From positions 1 to 63,370 of the forward strand of contig JAEWED010000116.1 in the NCBI GenBank assembly GCA_023389745.1: a stretch of DNA of 63,370 nucleotides, given 5' to 3'. Positions 53,641-62,682 of this stretch are shown here, in pieces; the stretch's first letter is position 1, and every line of letters begins with the position of its first letter. Source of the DNA: Actinomycetes bacterium. GTDB lineage: Bacteria; Actinomycetota; Acidimicrobiia; Acidimicrobiales; Microtrichaceae. The translations under genes and the position numbers were made by a program. The notes under the pieces were generated by a model. It did no database searches, had not been told where the DNA came from, and worked only from the letters and a program-made list of their open reading frames with translations.

Positions 53641-55002
53641 GTGAAGCCACTCGACGTCATCTTCAAGGCCTACGACGTCCGCGGCCTGGTCCCCGAGCAG
53701 TTCGACGCCGACACCGCGCGGGCGATCGGCGTGGGGTTCGCCCGGTTCGTCGCGGACCAGCCCGATCCGGCGAGCACCGTGCTGGTCGCACGGGACATGC
53801 GCCCCTCGGGTGTCGACCTGGTGGCGGCGTTCAGCGACGGCGTCCGCTCGCAGGGGCTCGACGTCGTCGACCTGGGCCTCGGATCGACCGACCTGCTCTA
53901 CTTCGCCGCCGGCTCGCTCGACGCGCCGGGCGCGATGTTCACCGCCTCGCACAACCCGGCGCAGTACAACGGCATCAAGTTCTGCCGGTCCGGCGCCCGT
54001 CCCGTCGGCGAGGACAGCGGCCTGCGGACCATCCGTGACGTCGCCGAGGCGTCCGCCGCAGGGCAGGTGGCCGACGTGACCCCGGCGGGCTCGATCACGC
54101 AGCGCGACCTGCTCGACGACTTCGCCGACCACGTGCGCTCCTTCGTCGACGTCTCGGCGCTGTCGCCGCTCAAGGTCGTCGCCGACACCGCGAACGGCAT
54201 GGGTGGCCTGGTGGTGCCCGCCGTGTTCTCGACGCTGCCGTTCGACCTCGAGGTCATGTACGGCGAGCTCGACGGCACCTTCCCGAACCACCCCGCCGAT
54301 CCGATCCAGCCCGAGAACCAGGCCGACCTGCGGGCCAGGGTGCTCGAGGTCGGCGCGGATGTCGGCCTGGCGTTCGACGGCGACGCGGATCGTGTCTTCC
54401 TCGTCGACGAGTTGGGGGTCGGTCTGTCCGGTTCGACGACGACCGCCGTCATCGCCGCAGGCATCCTCGACCGCCATCCCGGCGAGACGGTCATCCACAA
54501 CCTGATCTGCTCCAAGTCGGTGCCCGAGGTCGTGCGCGAGCACGGCGGCACACCGGTGCGCACCCGCGTCGGTCACTCCTTCATCAAGGAGGTCATGGCC
54601 GAGACGGGCGCCGTGTTCGGCGGCGAGCACTCGGCCCACTACTACTTCCGCGACAACTACCGCGCGGATTCCGGCCTGATCGCCGCGCTGGTGGTCCTGG
54701 AGCAGATGTCGGTGACCGGGTTGCCGCTGTCCGAGCTCCGCAAGCCCTTCGAGCGCTACGCCGACTCCGGCGAGATCAACACCCGTGTCGACGACACCGA
54801 CGCCGTCATCGAACGGGTCGCCGCCCACTACGCCGACGCCGAGCAGGACCGTCTCGACGGGCTCACCGTCGACCTGGGCGACTGGTGGTTCAACCTGCGT
54901 GCCTCGAACACCGAGCCGTTGCTCCGACTGAACCTCGAGGCTCCCGACGCCGAGCGATGCGCTGCGCACGTCGCAGAGGTCCGGGCGATCATCGAGGCCT
55001 GA
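53641..55002 (+). CDS. manB: Phosphomannomutase/phosphoglucomutase
   Basis: A 453-residue alpha-D-phosphohexomutase: KAYDVRG near the N-terminus, the catalytic serine loop TASHNP (Ser about 103), the metal-binding DGDADR (about 246), GEHSAHYYF for sugar binding (about 328) and the phosphate-binding RASNTEP (about 420). It interconverts mannose-6-P and mannose-1-P (glucose phosphates also possible). It matches the actinobacterial ManB family (Rv3257c type). The GTG start is leaderless by spacing. Confidence 0.94.
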   Translation: MKPLDVIFKAYDVRGLVPEQFDADTARAIGVGFARFVADQPDPASTVLVARDMRPSGVDLVAAFSDGVRSQGLDVVDLGLGSTDLLYFAAGSLDAPGAMFTASHNPAQYNGIKFCRSGARPVGEDSGLRTIRDVAEASAAGQVADVTPAGSITQRDLLDDFADHVRSFVDVSALSPLKVVADTANGMGGLVVPAVFSTLPFDLEVMYGELDGTFPNHPADPIQPENQADLRARVLEVGADVGLAFDGDADRVFLVDELGVGLSGSTTTAVIAAGILDRHPGETVIHNLICSKSVPEVVREHGGTPVRTRVGHSFIKEVMAETGAVFGGEHSAHYYFRDNYRADSGLIAALVVLEQMSVTGLPLSELRKPFERYADSGEINTRVDDTDAVIERVAAHYADAEQDRLDGLTVDLGDWWFNLRASNTEPLLRLNLEAPDAERCAAHVAEVRAIIEA

Positions 55003-55139
55003 CCCAGCCCGACCGGCCCCAGCAGACCGGCCCGACCACACCGGCCCAGGCCGTCCGTGCCGGTCCCACCCGACCCGCACGACCGACGGGCCCGACCCCA
55101 CGGCATCCGACCCCATCTCCACCACCGAGGAGCGACCTC
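55003..55139. other. Non-coding, C-rich degenerate repeat spacer
   Basis: The 137-bp gap after the phosphomannomutase gene is an imperfect array of GACC/CGGCCC-like words with few A or T. No reading frame with start and Shine-Dalgarno is supported, except a GAGCGACC stretch just before the next ATG. Confidence 0.6.
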
Positions 55140-55391
55140 ATGAGTACCTCAGATCAACTCGACCCGCGACTGCTCGAGATCCTCGCCTGCCCTGAGGACA
55201 AGGGCCCGCTGCTCTACTTCGCCGCCGAGCAGCGCCTCTACAACCCGCGCCTGCACCGCAGCTACGCCGTGCGCGACGGCATCCCGGTCATGCTGATCGA
55301 CGAGGCGACCGCCGTCGACGACGCCGAGCACGAGCGACTGCTGGCCCTGGCCGAGTCAGAGGGCATCGAGCCCACCTTCAGCGAGCGATGA
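55140..55391 (+). CDS. Trm112/UPF0434-like small protein
   Basis: An 83-residue protein with LLEILACPEDKGPLLYFAAEQRLYNPRLHRSYAVRDGIPVMLIDEA, characteristic of the Trm112-like family. Only one Cys is present, so it probably does not bind zinc. The stop overlaps the isomerase ATG (ATGA). Found between mannose genes in several actinobacteria; function unknown. Confidence 0.87.
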   Translation: MSTSDQLDPRLLEILACPEDKGPLLYFAAEQRLYNPRLHRSYAVRDGIPVMLIDEATAVDDAEHERLLALAESEGIEPTFSER

Positions 55392-56413
55392 TCGACACCC
55401 TCGGCATGTTCGAGGCGACGCTGGAGCTGCCCGAGCAGCTCGAGCGGGCCACGAGCGCCGCAGAGGGGGTCGCCGGTCTGCCGCCGGCCGAGGGCATCGC
55501 CTCGGTGGTCGTGCTCGGCATGGGTGGCAGCGGCATCTCGGGCGACGTGCTCGCAGCGACCGCCGGTCCGGTCAGCCCGGTGCCCGTCGTCGTGTCGAAG
55601 CAGTACGAGTGCCCGAGCTTCGTGGGACCCGACACCCTGGTGTTCGCGGTCTCGTTCTCGGGTGACACCGAGGAGACGATCGCGGCGACCCACGAGGCGG
55701 TCGGCGCCGGTGCGCGCCTGGTCGTGGTGTCCGCCGGTGGCCACCTGGCCCGGATCGCGGACGAGTGGGGCGCCCCCGTGGTCCCCGTCGACGGCGACAT
55801 CCCGATGCCCCGCGCCGGCATCGGCGCGGTGACCGCACCGCTGCTGGTCACCATGGAGCGCCTCGGCCTGCTCGAGGGGGCGACGGCCCAGCTCGAACGG
55901 ACCGTCGCACAGCTGCGCACACGGCGCGACGAGCTGGCCACCCCGGACAGCCCCGCCGCGCGCCTGGCGAAGACGATCGGTCGCACGATGCCGATCATCT
56001 ACGGCGGCGGCGCGTTGGGCGAGACCGCCGCCTGGCGCTGGAAGGGCCAGGTCAACGAGAACCCGAAAGTCGCGGCCTTCGCCAACCGCGTCCCGGAGCT
56101 GACCCACAACGAGGTCTGCGGCTGGGGGCAGCACGGCGACGTGACCCGTCAGGTGTTCTCGCTGCTGCTGCTGCGCCACGACTTCGAGCACCGCCAGGTG
56201 CAGCGTCGCTTCGACCTGGTCACCGAGGCCTGCGAAGAGGTCGTCGCCGGCGTGCACACCGTGCGCGCCGCGGGCGAGGGGCCCTTGGCCCAGCTGTTCG
56301 ACCTGATCTTCTTCGGTGACATGGTCACCCTGCACATGGCCCAGGACGAGGGGCTCGACCCCGGTCCCGTGCCCCTGCTCGACGACTTCAAAGCGCGCCT
56401 GCGGCAGGGCTGA
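55388..56413 (+). CDS. Bifunctional phosphoglucose/phosphomannose isomerase-like SIS protein
   Basis: A 341-residue two-SIS-domain protein: VVLGMGGSGISGDVL, VSFSGDTEETIAATHEA and IIYGGGALGETAAWRWKGQVNENPK are hallmarks of the small archaeal/actinobacterial bifunctional isomerase family. It interconverts fructose-6-P and mannose-6-P, feeding the phosphomannomutase upstream. It is coupled to the Trm112-like gene by ATGA. The stop is followed by an exact 21-bp duplication (56393-56413 and 56414-56434). Confidence 0.88.
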   Translation: MIDTLGMFEATLELPEQLERATSAAEGVAGLPPAEGIASVVVLGMGGSGISGDVLAATAGPVSPVPVVVSKQYECPSFVGPDTLVFAVSFSGDTEETIAATHEAVGAGARLVVVSAGGHLARIADEWGAPVVPVDGDIPMPRAGIGAVTAPLLVTMERLGLLEGATAQLERTVAQLRTRRDELATPDSPAARLAKTIGRTMPIIYGGGALGETAAWRWKGQVNENPKVAAFANRVPELTHNEVCGWGQHGDVTRQVFSLLLLRHDFEHRQVQRRFDLVTEACEEVVAGVHTVRAAGEGPLAQLFDLIFFGDMVTLHMAQDEGLDPGPVPLLDDFKARLRQG

Positions 56414-56434
56414 GCGCGCCTGCGGCAGGGCTGA
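56393..56434. repeat. Perfect 21-bp tandem duplication spanning the stop codon
   Basis: Positions 56393-56413 and 56414-56434 are identical; the first copy encodes the last six residues and the TGA. The duplicated copy places a second in-frame stop downstream. Confidence 0.92.
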
Positions 56435-56486
56435 GCGGCCCCGGACGCGACACCGGCGCCGCTGGACAGCGGCCAGCGTCGACGTC

Positions 56487-56536
56487 GAAATGACACCTGT
56501 TTTCGATGCTGGCGCATCGAAAACAGGTGTCATTTC
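56487..56536. terminator. Perfect 50-nt hairpin, 23-bp stem with TGGC loop
   Basis: Arms 56487-56509 and 56514-56536 are exactly complementary with a four-base loop. The arms are far more AT-rich (CATTTC, TTTTCGATG) than their surroundings. It sits between convergent genes, so a bidirectional terminator or a palindromic repeat element are both possible. One arm contains a run of four T. Confidence 0.6.
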
Positions 56537-56581
56537 ACGACGCCGGCGGTCCGGTCGACCGGCTGGTCCGTCGGAACCGGA

Positions 56582-57226
56582 TCAGGCGGCGCAGCCGTCC
56601 TCGAGGATGATCGGGGGCAGGCCGGCGCTGGCCGTGCCACACGGATCCTGCGACAGGGCGACCCACTTGCCGTCGTCGGACTGCAGGATGAACTTCGTCG
56701 TGCCGTCGCTGAGGGTGCCCGCGGCGTAGCCCTCGGAGCAGACGTAGCTGCTGATGGACTCGCCCTCGTCGGGCAGGCCGCCGAGCAGCGCTGAGGCGGT
56801 GCACGGAGCGGTGCCGCCGGACGCGGCGGTGGTGGTCGTCTGCGGGGTCGTGGTCGAGGTGTTCTCACCGCAGACCGTGCGGCCCTCGGCGACAGCCTTC
56901 TTCAGGGCTGCCTCGGTCTCGGGGCCGAGCTCGCCGTCGGCCTTGATGCCGTCGGCCTGCTGGAAGGCGAGGATCGCCGCGTCGGTCTTCGGGCCGATCA
57001 CTCCGTCGGCAGCGCCGGGGTGGCAGCCGACGGCCGCGAGCTCTTCCTGGATGGCCTTGTCGAAGCGGATGGTCGCTGCCGACTCCTTCTCGGTGGTGTC
57101 GGAGCCGGCGGCTTCGGTGGTGGTCGTCGTGGTGTCGTCGGCCGTGTCGTCGCTGCCGCACGCGCCGGCGGTGGCGACGAGCGCGACGAGTCCGAACGCT
57201 GCGAAGAGCTGTCGGGTCCTGGTCAT
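56582..57226 (-). CDS. Peptidoglycan-binding lipoprotein
   Basis: A 214-residue secreted protein. The signal peptide ends in a lipobox (ATAGAC, Cys about 23), then a Thr-rich linker. A PG_binding_1 domain follows (about 58-112; IQEELAAVGCHPGAADGVIGPKT and FQQADGIKADGELGPETEAALKK). A Thr-rich spacer and a C-terminal domain of about 75 residues with three Cys complete it. An AGGAG Shine-Dalgarno lies 5 nt before the ATG. It probably sits in the cell wall; enzymatic activity is not evident. Confidence 0.85.
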   Translation of the reverse strand: MTRTRQLFAAFGLVALVATAGACGSDDTADDTTTTTTEAAGSDTTEKESAATIRFDKAIQEELAAVGCHPGAADGVIGPKTDAAILAFQQADGIKADGELGPETEAALKKAVAEGRTVCGENTSTTTPQTTTTAASGGTAPCTASALLGGLPDEGESISSYVCSEGYAAGTLSDGTTKFILQSDDGKWVALSQDPCGTASAGLPPIILEDGCAA

Positions 57227-57408
57227 CTGATCTCCTTGGTGAATTTTCGGGCCACAGTCTCGCCGGTGGCCCTCGGCGGATGGTGCACCCGCCAGGTGGT
57301 TGTCGGCCGCGGGCGCCCCCGGTCAAGGGTCCGATCGCTGCGGCCGCTGCGATGTGCCCCATGACCTGCCGGTGAGGGGTGCTCACGGTGATCGATCGCC
57401 GGGCGTTG

Positions 57409-57414
57409 TAGCCT
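57409..57414 (+). promoter_or_regulatory. Candidate -10 box (TAGCCT) of ahcY
   Basis: TAGCCT would start transcription near 57421, just before the structured leader. Confidence 0.5.
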
Positions 57415-57422
57415 GGCTCGCT

Positions 57423-57528
57423 GCAAGGGCTGCTGTGAACCGGTGTCAGACGACCCCAGCCCGACGCACCGACTGAAACCCTTGCTCGTCACGCGCGCGC
57501 CGTTGGCACCCGATCGGGACCGGCGCGC
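57423..57528 (+). promoter_or_regulatory. Structured 5' leader upstream of ahcY (candidate regulatory RNA)
   Basis: Within the 315-bp gene-free gap (57227-57541), a leader of about 120 nt contains an outer helix GCAAGGG (57423-57429) with CCCTTGC (57479-57485), an inner CGGTG (57441-57445) with CACCG (57467-57471), and a GC-rich hairpin GCGCGCCG (57495-57502) with CGGCGCGC (57521-57528). The last ends directly at the AGGAGG Shine-Dalgarno (57529-57534). The rest of the gap upstream shows no gene. I cannot match it to a known riboswitch by eye. Confidence 0.5.
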
Positions 57529-57541
57529 AGGAGGAACCCCC

Positions 57542-58987
<1,446 letters not shown>

Positions 58988-59001
58988 AGAGCATCGAACT
59001 G

Positions 59002-59043
59002 GATCCGGGCGGCGGTCAGCGAGCAGCGGCCGCCGCCCGGATC
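59002..59043. terminator. 14-bp inverted repeat between ahcY and the acyltransferase
   Basis: GATCCGGGCGGCGG (59002-59015) pairs with its complement at 59030-59043 around a 14-nt loop. The right arm encodes the last residues of the convergent acyltransferase, so it probably terminates both. Confidence 0.6.
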
Positions 59044-61019
59044 TGTTCTGCGAGCCATTGCGCCTGCGCGTCCAGGGCCGGCCCCGACAGGTGCAACCCG
59101 TCGGGGCGATCGGCCTCGGTGGAGCCCCGCGACGCGACCCAGGCGCCGGTGTCGACCAGCGTGGTCGAGGTCTCGGCCGCTGCCGCGGTCAGGTCCTCGT
59201 TCCAGCGGGCGACCCATTCGGGATCGCACGGCGACGCGGTGTCGGCGCCGTCGCAGTACCAGGGGTTGAGCGGCACCGGGGGCAGGTTCCACAGCAGGGT
59301 GCGGCCGCCTGCGCCGAGTCGGTGCATCGTCGAGGCGAACGCCTGGCGGCGGACGGCGGAGCCCTGGTCGGAGAGGAACGGCGGTTCCTCGCCGGGCGAG
59401 ACGTCGTCCCAGACCCGTGCGATGACCAGCACCACGTCGGGCTGGACCGCGCCGACGGCCTCGGTCCAGGCGGTGCGCCAGTCGGGGCACTCGGGTTTGT
59501 CCGACACGATCCCGCAGCCGAGCTCGGAGCGGTCCCAGACCTCGAGGCCGGGCACCGCGGCCCGGATCAGCCCGTTCGCCGCGCCACGGGCGGTGCTGTC
59601 GCCGAGCACGAGGACCCGCGTGGTGCCCTCGCAGCGCTCCGTCGTCGTCGGGTCGAGCACGTCGGTGACGGTCGAGTCGTCGAACGCGCCGGTGTCGCCG
59701 TCGAACTGGGGGACCGTCGACGGGGGAGGAGCGGGGACGCAGGTGGTCGTCGTCACCTCGGCGACGGTCGGGTCGGGGAGGCGTTCGAACTCCTCGGCGA
59801 GCTGCTCGTCGACGGTCGGTCGAGCGGACGCGGCAGCGACCCCGGACAGGGCGATGATCACGACCGCTCCGACTCCCCAGGCGGCCCGTCGTGGACGCAG
59901 CGCGGTGGCCCACCCGGACCCGAAGCGCAGGGGTTGCTCGACGAACCGCATCGAGAGCTCGGCGGCCGGCAGCGTGACGGCGACGGTGATCGCCGCGACC
60001 GCGGCCCGGGGCAGCTCCCAGTTCGACTGGAGGAAGATCTGGATCGGCCAGGACCACAGGTAGATCGCGTAGGAGCGGGTGCCGAGCCACTGGACCGGCG
60101 TCGGTGACAGCACCGTCGCGAGCCGACCGCCGCGGGTGGCCGCCATGACCAACGTGAGCGAGCACGCCGCCGCCAGCACGAGCCCTCCGGTGTAGGTCCA
60201 GCGCTGGCTCGGCTCCATGGTCGCTGCCAGCACGACCAGGGCGACCGCCGCGGGGATCGCGAGCGGTGCCCAGATCCGGGGGGCCGGTCGGAACGGCGAG
60301 CCGCCCCCTCGGCGGAGGCGGAACATCAGGGCCGCCGCGGTGGCACCCGCGAGCAGCGCGCCGGCGCGGGTGTCGGTGCCGTAGTAGATGCGCGACAGGT
60401 CGGTCACCGGGCGCGTCGCCAACCACGCCGCCCAGGCGAACGACGCGACGCCGAGCACCCCGGCGGTCGCCGCGAGCGCGACGCGGCGTCGTCGTGCGGG
60501 GCCGGCGAGGGCCGAGACGGCGACGACGACCAGCGGCCACAGCAGGTAGTACTGCTCCTCGATCGAGAGCGACCAGGCGTGGCGCAACGGCGACGGCGAG
60601 ATGTCCCAGTAGGGGGCGCCCTCGGCGACGAGGTGCCAGTTCTGCCACCAGGTGAGGGTGGCGAACCCGTCGAGCGCGATGCCGGAGGTCGTGACGAACG
60701 CGACGAGCACCACGGCGACCACCACGGCGACGGCCGGGGTCAGTCGGCGGACCCGGCGGCCCCACCATCGCAGCAGGCCGCTGGTGCCCTCGGGGGTGTC
60801 CTTGAGCAGCAGCGAGGTGATGAGGAATCCCGACAGCACGAAGAACAGGTCGACGCCGACGAACCCGCCCTTCAGGTAACCCAGGTGGTAGGCGACGACC
60901 GCCACCACCGCGAGGCCGCGCAGGCCGGTCAGTCCGGGCAGCTGGTCGTGCCCGCCGCTGGGGCGCGGCGGCACCGCCTCGGGTTCCGGGGCGCGGGACG
61001 GGGTCTGGTCGATCCTCAT
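59016..61019 (-). CDS. OafA/YrhL-type acyltransferase with C-terminal SGNH domain
   Basis: A 667-residue membrane protein. An Acyl_transf_3 domain of ten or more helices (about 30-375; GLRGLAVVAVVAYHLGYLKGGFVGVDLFFVLSGFLI, SLSIEEQYYLLWPL) is followed by a linker and an SGNH hydrolase-like domain (about 455-667; VLVLGDSTARGAANGL, then DGLHLSGPAL). Such proteins O-acetylate surface polysaccharides or peptidoglycan using cytosolic acyl-CoA. The ATG at 61019 overlaps the stop of an 11-codon upstream reading frame. It would modify the glycan made by this cluster. Confidence 0.88.
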   Translation of the reverse strand: MRIDQTPSRAPEPEAVPPRPSGGHDQLPGLTGLRGLAVVAVVAYHLGYLKGGFVGVDLFFVLSGFLITSLLLKDTPEGTSGLLRWWGRRVRRLTPAVAVVVAVVLVAFVTTSGIALDGFATLTWWQNWHLVAEGAPYWDISPSPLRHAWSLSIEEQYYLLWPLVVVAVSALAGPARRRRVALAATAGVLGVASFAWAAWLATRPVTDLSRIYYGTDTRAGALLAGATAAALMFRLRRGGGSPFRPAPRIWAPLAIPAAVALVVLAATMEPSQRWTYTGGLVLAAACSLTLVMAATRGGRLATVLSPTPVQWLGTRSYAIYLWSWPIQIFLQSNWELPRAAVAAITVAVTLPAAELSMRFVEQPLRFGSGWATALRPRRAAWGVGAVVIIALSGVAAASARPTVDEQLAEEFERLPDPTVAEVTTTTCVPAPPPSTVPQFDGDTGAFDDSTVTDVLDPTTTERCEGTTRVLVLGDSTARGAANGLIRAAVPGLEVWDRSELGCGIVSDKPECPDWRTAWTEAVGAVQPDVVLVIARVWDDVSPGEEPPFLSDQGSAVRRQAFASTMHRLGAGGRTLLWNLPPVPLNPWYCDGADTASPCDPEWVARWNEDLTAAAAETSTTLVDTGAWVASRGSTEADRPDGLHLSGPALDAQAQWLAEQIRAAAAAR

Positions 61020-61051
61020 CGGATCGCTCGAGGCGGGTGCGGCGGGGTCAT
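61016..61051 (-). CDS. Possible 11-residue leader peptide MTPPHPPRAIR
   Basis: A short reading frame from ATG 61051 ends TGA at 61016-61018, overlapping the acyltransferase ATG (ATGA). A TACCGT -10 box 12 nt upstream places the mRNA start about 5 nt before it. The PPHPP motif could slow ribosomes. Its existence is inference from signal spacing; it may be chance. Confidence 0.3.
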   Translation of the reverse strand: MTPPHPPRAIR

Positions 61052-61063
61052 GACGTCGACGAG

Positions 61064-61069
61064 ACGGTA
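61064..61069 (-). promoter_or_regulatory. Candidate -10 box (TACCGT) of the acyltransferase
   Basis: Minus-strand TACCGT upstream of the leader reading frame. Confidence 0.45.
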
Positions 61070-61166
61070 CCCAGCGCGGCGGCTCCGACGACACCACTGC
61101 TTGACGTCGTCACAGGAGCGGCCGTGGGGGAGTAGACCAACGTGGAACGTCGAACAGGGGGACCAC

Positions 61167-62009
61167 GTGCAGGATTTCGAGGGAAAGGTGGCCGTCGTCA
61201 CCGGCGCGGCGAGCGGGATCGGGCGGGCGATGGCCGACGCGTTCGTCGCCGAGGGCATGAAGGTCGTGCTCGCGGACGTCGAGAGCGGGCCGCTCGAGGT
61301 GGCCGCGACCGAGCTGCGGGAGCGGGGCGGTGACGTGTTCGCCGTGACCGCGGATGTCCGGGAGCCCGCAGAGGTGGATCGCATCGGCGCGGCGGCGATG
61401 GACGTGTTCGGGGGGCTGCACGTCGCGTGCAACAACGCCGGCGTGTCCGGCGGCGGGCTCTCGTGGGAGATCGACCTCGAGACGTGGCGCTGGATCATCG
61501 ACGTCGACCTCTGGGGTGTGATCCACGGGGTGCGGACCTTCACGCCGCTGATCATCCGGAGCGGCGGCGGCCACATCGTCAACACGGCCTCGATGGCCGG
61601 GCTCAGCTCGAACGCGGGCATGGGTCCCTACAACGTCGCCAAGCACGGCGTCGTCACCCTGTCCGAGACGATGTACGTCGAGCTCGAGATGACCCATCCC
61701 GAGGTCGGGATCAGCGTGCTGTGCCCCGGCTGGGTGCGCACCCGGATCAACGAGTCGGAGCGCAATCGTCCCGACCAGCCGGCCGTGGGGGACGACCCCG
61801 ACGAGAACCTGCTCGCCCTGAAGGAGATGGTGGGGAACTGGATCGCCGAGGGGCTCCAGCCGGCGCACGTCGCCTCGCTGGTGGTCGAGGCCATCCGGGA
61901 GCGGCGCTTCTACGTGCTGACCCATCCCGAGTGGCAGGGCATGGTGCGCGACCGGGTCGACCGGATGCTGTCGGGCGAGAACCCCGCCGCCCGTCTGCCG
62001 GGCAACTGA
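61167..62009 (+). CDS. SDR family oxidoreductase
   Basis: A 280-residue classical SDR: VVTGAASGIGRAMADAFV, VLADVESGPLEVAA (Asp suggesting NAD), NNAG, NTASMAGLSSNAG and the catalytic YNVAK. The C-terminal extension (about 205-280; NLLALKEMVGNWIAEGLQP, RRFYVLTHPEWQ) resembles actinobacterial SDRs near lipid or steroid pathways. The GTG at 61167 follows GGGGGA by 4 nt. It is a single gene between the acyltransferase and comF. Substrate unknown. Confidence 0.86.
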   Translation: MQDFEGKVAVVTGAASGIGRAMADAFVAEGMKVVLADVESGPLEVAATELRERGGDVFAVTADVREPAEVDRIGAAAMDVFGGLHVACNNAGVSGGGLSWEIDLETWRWIIDVDLWGVIHGVRTFTPLIIRSGGGHIVNTASMAGLSSNAGMGPYNVAKHGVVTLSETMYVELEMTHPEVGISVLCPGWVRTRINESERNRPDQPAVGDDPDENLLALKEMVGNWIAEGLQPAHVASLVVEAIRERRFYVLTHPEWQGMVRDRVDRMLSGENPAARLPGN

Positions 62010-62015
62010 CGGGCG

Positions 62016-62597
62016 TCACCGGACCGACGCGAGGGTCAGCCCCAGCACCTCGCCCGCACCGGCCGACCGCAGCGTCGCGGCGGCCGCCGAGAGGGTCGCA
62101 CCGGTCGTGAGCACGTCGTCGACGACCAGGACCCGTCGTGGTGCCCGTCCCCGAGCGGTGAACCTCGGTCCGCTCAGGCGTTCGGTGCGGTCGTGCCCCG
62201 TCTGGGTCCGGCCCTCGGGGCGCTCGAGCAGCCGACGGTCCCGCGTGCCGAGCGTCCGGGCGGTCGCGGCGGCGAGCAGCTGCGCCTGGTCGAACCCACG
62301 GGACCGCCGGCGCGAGGGCGACGTCGGGGCCCAGGTGACGAGGTCGACCCTGCGGTCCGGCAGCTGCCCCATGGCGGCGCCGAGCACCCGCACGGCATCG
62401 CGGCGACCGTCGTACTTCAGCGACGTCACGAGCGCTCGCCCGACCCCGTCGTAGTCGACCAGCGACCACACCGCCGCGAGTCCGTCGGGTGGATCACGGG
62501 GCTCGGCGGGCACGAGCGCCGACGCGCACGGCCCGCACAACGGCGTGGACGGCGCCCCGCAGACCACGCAGCTCGGTGGGAACAGCAGCTCGAGCAC
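62016..62597 (-). CDS. comF: ComF family phosphoribosyltransferase-like protein
   Basis: A 193-residue protein. A Cys cluster (PPSCVVCGAPSTPLCGPC) forms a zinc finger typical of ComF, followed by LKYDGRRDAVRVLG, RRRSRGFDQAQLLA and the PRPP-binding VLVVDDVLTTGATLSAAA. ComF proteins take part in DNA uptake in competent bacteria; in actinobacteria the role is uncertain. The GTG at 62597 is chosen because TACCGT ends 7 nt upstream and the zinc finger begins soon after. It is divergent from secA, as in other actinobacteria where the two are near neighbours. Confidence 0.88.
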   Translation of the reverse strand: MLELLFPPSCVVCGAPSTPLCGPCASALVPAEPRDPPDGLAAVWSLVDYDGVGRALVTSLKYDGRRDAVRVLGAAMGQLPDRRVDLVTWAPTSPSRRRSRGFDQAQLLAAATARTLGTRDRRLLERPEGRTQTGHDRTERLSGPRFTARGRAPRRVLVVDDVLTTGATLSAAAATLRSAGAGEVLGLTLASVR

Positions 62598-62604
62598 GCC
62601 CCGG

Positions 62605-62610
62605 ACGGTA
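62605..62610 (-). promoter_or_regulatory. Leaderless -10 box (TACCGT) of comF
   Basis: Minus-strand TACCGT ends 7 nt before the comF GTG at 62597. Confidence 0.55.
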
Positions 62611-62669
62611 ACGACGGGAGCCGGGGCCGCCGCCGGGGACCGCGCACCGGGGTCGAGCGACACCACCGA

Positions 62670-62675
62670 TACACT
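62670..62675 (+). promoter_or_regulatory. Leaderless -10 box (TACACT) of secA
   Basis: TACACT ends 7 nt before the secA GTG at 62683. Confidence 0.6.
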
Positions 62676-62682
62676 CTCCGGC

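Noticed and set aside
57409..57541. A canonical SAH riboswitch upstream of ahcY
   Set aside because: The helices are real on paper, but I could not fit the known conserved SAH-riboswitch core by eye, so only an unclassified leader is reported.
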